Part shown: positions 55,367-64,000 of the stretch, in pieces
Numbering within the stretch: the first letter of the stretch is position 1
Layout of the letters: each line of letters begins with the position of its first letter
Source: Hygrophila difformis
Lineage: Eukaryota; Streptophyta; Magnoliopsida; Lamiales; Acanthaceae
Direction: 5' to 3'
Assembly: GCA_030278955.1 (NCBI GenBank)
Contig: JAOANR010000005.1
Span: 911,431 to 975,430 of the forward strand
Length of the DNA: 64,000 bases
Made by a program: the position numbers and the translations under genes
Notes under the pieces: model-generated
What the model was told of the DNA's origin: nothing
The model's database searches: none
What the model saw: only the letters and a program-made list of their open reading frames with translations

Positions 55367-58300
55367 TTATGTCCCCATAACTGTGGTTGCACCGTCTTGG
55401 AATAGGGTCGGGTAACGCTCCTTCATGTCGGCTTCTAACTCCCATGTCGCTGTTTCACTTTCATGGTTCGACCAAAGAACCTTGACCATTCTCACGGTTT
55501 TGTTCCTTGTTACTCTCTCCTTAACATCGAGTATTTGTACCGGAATTTCCTCATAGCTCAAGTCATCATCCAATTCAATTCCTTCCAGTTGGAGTATATG
55601 GGTCGGATCGTGCACATACTTCTTCAATTGTGATACGTGGAACACATTGTGAACTCGAGCCAATTGTGGCGGTAAGGCTAGACGATATGCTAGATTCCCG
55701 ACTTTTTCTAGAATTTCATAAGGTCATATATATCGAGGACTTAACTTTCCGCGTTTGCCAAAACGCATAACCCCCTTCATCGGTGATATCTTTAACATGA
55801 CCTTATCTCCAACTTGAAATTCTAGGTCTTACCGTCTCACATCGGCATAAATGTTCTGTCGGTCTTGGGCCGCTTTCATCTTTCCTTGAATCACTTTGAT
55901 TTGTTGGGTCATATCTTCTACGAGTTGTGGTCCTAATACCACTGTCTTATCACTCCCTTCCCAACTCAACGGACTTCGGCACCTTCGAACATACAATGCC
56001 TCGAATGGTGCCATGCCGATGCTAGCATGGTAGCTATTGTTGTAGGAAAATTCAATTAGGGGTAAATGATTTTCCCAGCTACCCTTAAACTCTAGGACAC
56101 ACGCTCTCAGCATGTCCTCCAATGTTTGGATTGTTCTCTCAGTTTGTCATCCGTCATTGGGTGGAATGCGGTGCTCATCTTAATCTGCGTACCGAGAGCT
56201 TCTTGTAACTTGATCCAAAAGTGAGAGACAAATCTATTGTCTCTATCGGAGATAATGTCATGTGGTACCCCGTGTCTTCGTACCACATTGTCAATATACG
56301 CTCTTGCTAATTGGTCCATGGTCCAAGTGTCCTTCATTGGGATAAAAATGGCCGTCTTCGTTAGCCTATCGACAATCACCCATATCTTATTCATCCCTCT
56401 GGGTGATCATGGTAATCCCGAAACGAAATCCATCGAGATACTATCCCACTTCCAACTCGGGATTTCCAATGGTTGCATCAATCCTAAGGGTTTTTGTCGC
56501 ACGACTTTGACCTTTTTGGCACGTGAGGCATCTCGCTACAAATTCTGTCACTTCATTCTTCATCCTCGGCCACCAATAAATCTTCCTCAAATCCTTATAT
56601 AATTTGTCGCCTCCAGGGTGAACCGAGTAAGGTGTGTTATGCCCTTCTTCCATCAATCTTTGTTTTATCTCCACGCATTTCTGTGGTACACACCATCTTT
56701 CCTTGAAACGAATGCTTCTGTCCTCATGGATAGCAAATCCTATCGCCTTCCCGTTGGCAATGTTCTCCTTAATCCTTTCCAACTTTGCGTCGCCCGGTTG
56801 GGCGAGTTTGATCTCGTCAAATATGGTCGATTCGACTACCATTGTGTTGACCATTTCATTTACAGTGCCCGAATGCACTAGTTCTAAGCTCAATCTTGCC
56901 AAGTCCATATACAATGCCGGCGGAATCACCAATGAATTCGCCACATGTTGGGTCTTCCGGCTTAAGGCATCGGCTACCACGTTGGCCTTCCCTTCGTGGT
57001 AAGAAATTTCGAGATCATAGTCCTTGATTAGTTCCAACCACCTCCGTTGTCTCAGATTTAACTCCTTTTGAGTGAATATGTATTTGAGGCTTTTGTGGTC
57101 TGTGAACATCCGACACTTTCTCCCATAGAGGTAATGTCTCCATATTTTTAGAGCGAACACGACTGCCGCCAACTCCAAGTCGTGTGTCGGGTAGTTCGCT
57201 TCATGAGGTTTCAATTGACGCGAAGCATATGCAATGACTCTCGAGTCTTGCATCAAAACACATCCTAGACCTTCCTTCGAAGCGTCACTGTAAACCTCGA
57301 AGTCACCATGTTCTGACGGTAGTGCTAATACGGGTGTAGCGGTGAGTCGCTTTTTCAGTTCTTGAAACGCGGACTCACACTCACTGGTCCAGTCATATTT
57401 CACCCCTTTCTTTAACAGCTGGGTCAACGGGCGTGCGATTTTCGAGAAGTCCTTCACAAATCGCCTATAATAACCAGCTAGTCCAAGGAAGCTCCGTATT
57501 TCAGTTGGACTCGTCGGCGATACCCATTCCGTCACCGCCGAAATTTTTGCCTGATCCACTGAAACTCCAGTGGCGGATACTATGTGCCCAAGGAATGCTA
57601 CTTCCTTCAACCAAAAGTCGCATTTGGATAGTTTGCCATAGAGTTGGTTCTTGCGCAAAGTCCCTAACACTTGGTGCAAATGTTGGGAATGCTCCTCCTC
57701 GCTTCTCGAGTAGATCAGGATATCGTCGATGAACACCACGACGCATTGATCTAACAATTCTCTAAATACATCGTTCATGAGGTTCATGAACATTGCAGGT
57801 GCATTTGTTAACCCAAAGGATAATACTGTGAACTCGTAGTGTCCATAACGAGTTCGGAATGCCGTCTTCGGGATATCCTTCTCCGCAATCCTCAACTGGT
57901 GATAACCGGATCGCAAGTCGATCTTTGAGAACACCGACGCCCCCTTCAATTGATCAAATAAGTCCTCAATCCTTGGTAATGGATACTTGTTCTTGATGGT
58001 TACTTGATTGAGTCCTCTGTAGTCAATGCAAAGGTGTAGTCCTCCGTCCTTCTTTTTAACAAATAAGACCGGTGCTCCCCACGGGGACGTACTTGGTCTT
58101 ATGTATCCTTTCTCCAACAACTCTTCGAGTTGTTCCTTTAACTCTTTCATTTCCAGTGGCGCCATGCGGTAAGGAGCCTTTGAAACAGGTTCCGTTCCCG
58201 GAATGAGATCTATGGTGAATTCAAGATCTCTCTCAGGTGGCATACCAGGGATGTCTTCAGGAAATACGTCCGGGTATTCTCTCACCACTGGGATGTTGTC

Positions 58301-60085
58301 AACCTTGCTCTCTTCCGCCTCAAGGTTGTGAACGTAGCATGCATACAACGCGTATCCCTTATACATTAAGCTACGAAGCTTAAGAGCGTTAACAACCTTG
58401 TTGCTCCTCTTAGGGGGTTGAGAGTAAAAGATGACTCTCTTTCCCCTACCTTTCGACAAGGTGATCTTTTGCTTTTGACATTCTATCACCGCTTTATACC
58501 GGGTCAACCAATCCATTCCCAGTATAACGTCGAAGTCCCTTAAATTAAATTCTACCAAGTTTGCGAAAAATTCTATGTTCTTGATAACTATCGGAATTCC
58601 GTTATAACGTTTAGAGCATGGTACTACCTCTCCTGAAGGTAGTTGAATTTCTAAGTTAATCAGTTCGCACTTAGGTAGATCTAGTTCAGATAAGACTCTT
58701 GATGATATAATCGAACAACTAGCTCCTGAGTCAAACAGAACTTTAAGGGGTGTACTTAAAACATGGAACATACCTGCCATCACGTCACCCTGCATAGGCA
58801 CATCTGCTTGGTTGATAACATTCAACCGCCCCATTGGCCGTCCTTGATTGCCCTGCTGATCCCGGTTTGGGTTCTGATTCTGTTGCTGATTTGGATTCTG
58901 TGGAGGGCGTTGATTCTGGTTGAAATTCTGATTCTGAGGGGGTCTGTACCCTTGATTGTTACCGTTCCGCCCATTTTGATTACGAGGCTGTGCTGGCCCC
59001 ATAATCAAGTCCTCCCGCTTGGTGATGTTTTCAATTCGAGTCCGGCACTCATTCACCCGATGACCAAATCGACCACACCGGTAGCATGCGCCCTGTTGGG
59101 GGCATCCCCTAATCAAGTGAGGTCTCCCACATCTTGGGCATGGTGGCACAGGGTTACCTTGGAAAAAGGTTCTCCCACCATTTCCCCTATTGTTGTTCTG
59201 AGGGGGTCTGTTCAGGCCTCCCCGAAAGTTGTTTCCTCCAGAATTGTTACCGGATCGGCTATCCCTGTTCCTCTTATCTTGTCCCTGAGGTCCCCGGCTG
59301 GACTCTCCACTCATCCTCCTCTTCAGTTGTTGCACCCTTGCAACAGCAACTGCACGATCATACACTGCTTGCAGGTCCGGGTAATGGACGCCAGTGATCA
59401 CTTCCCGTATGGTCAAGTTCAACCCCATCTCGAATTTTTGTGCCTTCTCGACGTCTGTCGGTACTAGTCTTGGTGCGAAGCGCACCAACTCCTTGAATCG
59501 AGTGTAATACTCTTGTACAGTCTGCCCGCCTTGTCTTAATGACAAAAACTCCTCGTACATGGCCGCCTTCTTACTCAGGGGGTAAAATCGGTCCCTGAGC
59601 AGTTCCATCATTTCAGTCCATGAATAGGGCTCCTCGTCCTCTCGTATCTTTCCCTGGGTGGCTTGCCACCAGTCGTCTGCTTCACCTCCCAAGTAGTATG
59701 AGGCCACATGCACCTTTTCCCCTTCTGGGCACTTAACCGCGCTTAACAACTTGTCGAAGGTCCTAATCTACTCCTCTAGTTTTGCAGGGTCTTCCTCGCC
59801 GGCGTAGTGCGGCGGGTGGTATGGGTTCACCATGGCTAGGTAATTAATGCGAGCCTGTGGTGGAGGTGCCGCAGCCGCTTGGCCCTGGTTCACCTGCGCG
59901 TTCCCTAGCGCAATGAGAACCTCTTCTAGAGTGCGTAGGCGATTACCCATGTTGTTTGGTATAGGGCCTGCTGGCTCTTCCTGAGCGTGTACACCCACGT
60001 TTGGTATCGGCATGTCGGGTTGCCTAGGTATTTCGTTGGTATTGGGAGGAATGGGCTGGATGCGCGGTCTCCCTCTCGGTGCCAT
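55367..60085 (-). pseudogene. Gypsy gag-pol polyprotein, broken
   Basis: It starts MAPRGRPRIQPIPPN (60085). The retrotransposon gag domain spans the TAG stop at 59768 ([24 protein letters not shown]). Two knuckles follow, [13 protein letters not shown] and [14 protein letters not shown], near 59050-59150. The protease has [10 protein letters not shown]. The RT has [19 protein letters not shown] and catalytic FIDDILIYS near 57735, and RNase H has [14 protein letters not shown] and ending NVVADALSR. The integrase has a zinc-binding region to CLTCQKG and a core with TKTAIFIPMKDTW, DRDNRFVSHFW and STAFHPMTD. A tail with HVSQLKKYVHDPTH and VLWSNHESETATWELE is chromodomain-like. Visible lesions are the gag stop, a frameshift near 56450, a stop near 56408, a frameshift near 56140 and stops near 55828 and 55723. 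The block 56441-59749 is one open frame of 1102 codons. Confidence 0.92.
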
Positions 60086-60932
60086 TCTGTTGCAAGAACA
60101 AGTGATTTAGATTTTAAGGAAAATATAATAGAGGGTTTATACAATGATTTTCTTTTAATAAGTGGAATTAGGGGATTTCAGGGTTTTGGGTTTTAAGGTA
60201 CCCTTGTTTGATTGTTATCTCTTTATTACATACATATATGTTGTTGGGACTCGAGGTACTCGTTAATCAGTTTTATCATAAGGTTGATCACGTTCGCGTT
60301 TGGTTCGGCCATCTAATGTCAACAAGGTAGGTTAGAGTTAGAACATGCCAAATGTAAAGTTAGGAGATGCAAAAATTTAAATCTATATGCAAGTATGCAT
60401 ATGCAATCCCCCCATGAGTTTTAATTTTTACATGCATTTATTTATCCATGGGTTTTAAAAATAATTTATCCTCATGGATAATCTAGAAATAAGGAAAAAG
60501 GTTTTGGCCACTATATTGGGCCAAAAGCAATAAATTATTTGGGCTTAAGTAAAAACAAATGTATTGGGCCAAAATAAATGGGGCTTATCATGATAATTAA
60601 ATATTGAGCCAAAAATAATTAATCCTTGGGTTTAAAATATTACACTAAGTAAATAAAATTTTTGGCTCAAAATAATAAACATTTGGGCTTTATTTAAAAA
60701 TACAGGTATTGGGCTAAAAATAATTTCTTGGGCTTCTAAAAAAATTTTGGGCTCAAAATTTGGGCTTTAACTTCAAAATAATAATTGGGCTCTTTAAAAT
60801 ATATTACTAGTTTAGAAATAATAACTTTAAAAATAATAACACTTAAAAATAATAGTTTAAAAATATTCCGGGTTCTTTAAAATAGTAGTTTTAAAATATT
60901 CCGGGCTCTTTAAAATAATAGCTTTAAAATGT
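60086..60932 (-). other. Gypsy leader between primer site and gag
   Basis: This is non-coding AT-rich DNA. From 60480 to 60910 it is built of repeated words such as TTGGGCC, TGGGCTT and TTTAAAATA, suggesting slippage-type expansion. No gene is seen. Confidence 0.6.
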
Positions 60933-60944
60933 GCTCTGATACCA
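60933..60944 (-). other. Gypsy primer-binding site (initiator Met-tRNA)
   Basis: On the minus strand it reads TGGTATCAGAGC, complementary to the 3' end of initiator Met-tRNA, three bases after the 5' LTR that starts at 60948. This fixes the orientation of the element. Confidence 0.92.
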
Positions 60945-60947
60945 CAT

Positions 60948-62503
60948 TGTAACACCCCGGTTTAGGTAACCCAGGCCGGGATGCTACCGCCACACCTCCC
61001 TAGCAAGACACGGTTTCTCCGAGCTCACTAAAGAGATGCAAGACTATGGTTTTTCAGAATTTAAAATATTCAAACAGCCCATTCACATATAATTTAAAAA
61101 TAATACATCGAAGTTGCAGCGGAAATATAAGTCGTGCAGCGGAAATAAAGTGTATGCAACGGAATTTAAAATATAGGGCCGACATGGCCAAAACACGGGT
61201 TAAACAGGCCCGTTCATGCGAGTCATGTAAAGTAAATAATTAAATGCCCAACATGATCCCCCAATGTATGATCATGCTCCGTACTCTGTAAAAAAAATGA
61301 ACAACGGTTTTTATCAGTATTATAAAATACTGAGTAAGTCAATCCTCACATAGCAATAAAGGGGTTAGATTTTTAAAAAAATACGAATATAATTGCATAC
61401 TTTAAAGACACATTTAATTTCATAATTAAAAATTTAAGCATGGGCAATTATTTAAGACATGATTTAAAAACATGAATAATACCGTAAGTAAATAAATAAA
61501 AATTTGAGCCTTTAAAATTTTCCCCGTTACGCCATCATCTCAACAATATATCATTTAGCCGGTGATCCGGCGGCCGCAGCCAATTTCATAAATATCATTT
61601 AGCCGGTGATCCGGCGGCCGCAGCCAATTTCATAAGTATCATATCTCATTTAGCCGGTAGCCCGGCGGCCGCAGCCTATCCGCCATACCCAGTACCACTC
61701 CGTCGAGCCTCGAGTAACCCATACGGATACACCCGAGAGGGTAGGCCCGTTGGCTCTTGTAGCCAAATCCGCCATATCCAGTACCACTCCGTCGAGCCTC
61801 GAGTAACCCATACAGATACACCCGAGAGGATAGGCCCAAAAATAAGATGCCGTTTTGGCAATCTTTCGCGCGTAGTAACCAATGCCGTTTTGGCACGAAA
61901 TGAATAATTAGGAGGGCACCCTGCAGAGCACTCATCCCCTAATTTTGTGTAATCAATGTAACCGATATCGTTTCAACTTTAGTGTAACGGGATTTTCAAA
62001 AATATAGCTTTATCGCATCACAAGATTTCGATCGTTGTTTAGAAATTTCAAGATTTCACAAGTTTAAAACCGATCGATGTCACAGTTTACGCCTTTTTAG
62101 TTTAAAAATCCATTTCTTAGGCGATTGATCTGAAATTTTCACAGTAGCTCAAAAACATCCCAATGAACAACTTTCATGTTTTGAGTTTTCCGGAAAAACG
62201 ATGGGAAGCATGTCAAAAATCAAGTTTTCTACACAAAAAGTATGCTGCCAGGATTCAGGTTTGACACCTCTCAAAGATTTGACTTTTTAACATATCAAAT
62301 GAACTTTAAAAATTCTGAAATTTTATATGCACATACTAGACATGATTATATACAACTTTTGTTTAGATCATGAAGATTGGTTCGGACTAGAAATGATAGA
62401 AATAAGCTCATCAAGTTCGGTTATGAAATCTATCAACTTTCGAAAATTCTTAAAAAAACGCAGAATATGTCTGACACGATTTGGGGTATCAAAACTCGAT
62501 GAA
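60948..62503 (-). repeat. Gypsy 5' LTR, interrupted
   Basis: It matches 52567-54175 nearly base for base, including the ATTTAGCCGGTGATCCGGCG and CAGTACCACTCCGTCGAGCC repeats. It lacks about 60 bases present at about 52995-53055 between A/T runs. It stops after AAAACTCGATGAA where a third LTR begins. Confidence 0.9.
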
Positions 62504-64000
62504 TGTAACACCCCGGATTTGGTAACCCAGGCCGGGATGCCACCGCCACACCTCCCTAGCAAGACACGGTTTCTCCGAGCTCACTAAAAAGATGTAAGGC
62601 TATGGTTTTTCAGGATTTAAAATATTCAAACAGCCCATTCATATATAATTTAAAGATAATACATCAAAGTTGCAGCGGAATTTAAATTGTGCAGCGGAAA
62701 TAAAGTATAAGGGCCGATATGGCCAAAACACGGGTAAACAGTCCCGTTCATGCAGGTCGTAATTAAAGGCAGGGATTTAAAATAAAGATTTCCCCTAATG
62801 TTCCCATGTATGCATATGACGATGCATGTTCTTCGTACTCTGTAAGAAAAAGGAGATATATGGTTTGGGTCAGCAAAAACGCGCTGAGTAAGTTAACACA
62901 TAGCATGGGTTAGGGGTTTCAAAGCCTTTAATTAAATTTAATAAAAAGATTTCTTGTAGTAAAATGATTTGCAAGGCATAACTAAATAAATACTTAAAAA
63001 TATTAGATATTTTGTTCTCCCGTTACATAACCATTTCAACAATATTTAATTTAGCCGGTGATCCGGCGGCCTCAGCCAATTTCAAAAGTATCGCTTCTCA
63101 AAATATTTTTCGTTTCTTTTATAGTTCACCATTCACCAGGGCTCTTGTGACCGCAATCCTCATACTCAATATTTCCGCAGGAAATCATACAATCGCCCTT
63201 GGGGAATCTAACCCGCAAGAACTCAATACATCCTGGGGAATCTAACCCGCAGGAAAACATACAATCGCCCTTGGGGAATCTAACCCGCAAGAACTCAAAT
63301 ATATCATTGGGAGTCAAACCCGCATGAATCATATTGATAATGTCAAACTTGGTCACAAGTCCCCAGTGTTTCAAAAGAATTCTTTTACAGAAAATGTTTT
63401 TATTTGGTGTAACGGGATTTTTCAAAAGTATAGCTTTATCGTAATTCCAACTTCTCGATCGTTGTTTAAAAGATTTCAAAAATCGATCGATGTCACAGTT
63501 TGCGCCTTTTTGGTTTAAAAATCCATTTCTTAGGCGATTGATTTGAAATTTTCACAGTAACTCAAAAACATCCCAACGAACAACTTTCGTGTTTTAAGTT
63601 TTTCGGAAAAATGATGGGAAGCATGTCAAAAATCAAGTTTTCTACAGAAACGAAAAGCTGTCAGGATTCAGGTTTGACAACGTTAAAAGATTTGACTTTT
63701 TATCATATCAAATGGACTTCAAAAATTCTGAAATTTTTCAGAGACATACTAGACATGATTTCCAACAACTTTTGTTTAGATCATGAAGATTGGTTCGGAC
63801 TAGAAATGATAGGAATAAGCTCATCAAGATCGGCTATGAAATCTGTCATCCTTTGACAATTCTTAAAAACGCAGAATATGTCCGATACGATTTGGGGTAT
63901 CAAAACTTGATGAAAATCTTTGAAATTTTTACACAATATAGCTTATGATCTTTGGATCAAAATCTTAGTTTTGAGTTTTCAGGTTTGAATACTCGAAGTA
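62504..64000 (-). repeat. Third, more diverged LTR of the same gypsy family, runs off the window
   Basis: It begins with the same terminal text TGTAACACCCCGGATTTGG (plus-strand orientation) and follows the other LTRs at lower similarity. It has its own short repeat (AATCTAACCCGCA with GAACTCAA, about 63190-63320) where the others have the CGGCGGCCGCAGCC units. It shows that another related element inserted into the 5' LTR, or that the two recombined. Its second half and internal region are outside the window. Confidence 0.85.

Larger units (their letters stand above)
52567..62503 (-). mobile_element. Gypsy LTR retrotransposon (chromovirus-like), minus strand
   Basis: The element has a 3' LTR at 52567-55343 and a coding region for gag and pol at 55367-60085. 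A leader at 60086-60932 is rich in TTGGGCC words, followed by a primer-binding site at 60933-60944 and a 5' LTR beginning at 60948 that is interrupted at 62504. The two LTRs are very similar over their shared part, so the insertion is young. The order gag, protease, RT, RNase H, integrase is that of gypsy. Long LTRs, two zinc knuckles and a chromodomain-like tail suggest a Tekay/Del-type chromovirus; the clade is inferred. It interrupts a Helitron fragment. Confidence 0.9.

Noticed and set aside
58763..59467. A 234-residue plus-strand protein
   Set aside because: It is the antisense shadow of the gypsy gag zinc-knuckle region.

Overview
This window is nuclear DNA of a flowering plant, most likely a eudicot. 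The genes carry spliceosomal introns with plant-type AT-rich sequence. The repeats are classic plant families: DUF4283-type L1 LINEs, a Cassandra-like LTR with an embedded 5S rRNA segment, Stowaway MITEs, a MULE carrying DUF1985, a Helitron, and copia and gypsy elements primed by initiator Met-tRNA. I cannot name the species; an asterid is only a guess.

Only two ordinary host genes are visible, both on the minus strand. One is a 10-exon EMSY-LIKE (ENT plus Tudor-like) gene at 24064-32143; the inferred exons join without a frame break to 434 codons. The other is a 7-coding-exon NAK/AAK1-type Ser/Thr kinase gene at 38992-42111 (693 codons), with a 5' UTR exon further upstream. The EMSY-LIKE introns hold Stowaway MITEs, a Cassandra solo LTR and a hAT derivative.

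Almost everything else is transposon. 1-5.3 kb: the tail of a hAT, then a decayed LINE with an unclassified insertion. 5.3-13.05 kb: a three-layer nest, in which a 5'-truncated LINE is split by a 6.2-kb hAT-type element (8-bp TSD), itself split by a nearly intact LINE (19-bp TSD). About 13.25-23.7 kb: a MULE-like region with a broken minus-strand mudrA transposase and, on the plus strand, a DUF1985 gene followed by fragments resembling two host genes, chloroplast ascorbate peroxidase and an RSZ-type SR splicing factor. This looks like host gene capture. The MULE was itself hit by a hAT (13428-14833) and a MITE (22387-22918).

32.6-38.5 kb: a Stowaway, a tRNA-derived SINE and a gag-only copia array (LTR-gag-LTR-gag) with further insertions. 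43.4-48.0 kb: a minus-strand Helitron with recognisable 5' TC and 3' hairpin-CTAA ends and broken, partly duplicated PIF1-type helicase pieces. 48.2-51.6 kb: another decayed LINE. 52.5 kb to the end: a second Helitron 5' end, cut by a gypsy chromovirus-like element with long LTRs (52567-62503), whose upstream LTR is interrupted by a third related LTR that runs off the window.

All functional calls come from reading translations and motifs by eye. No database search was possible.
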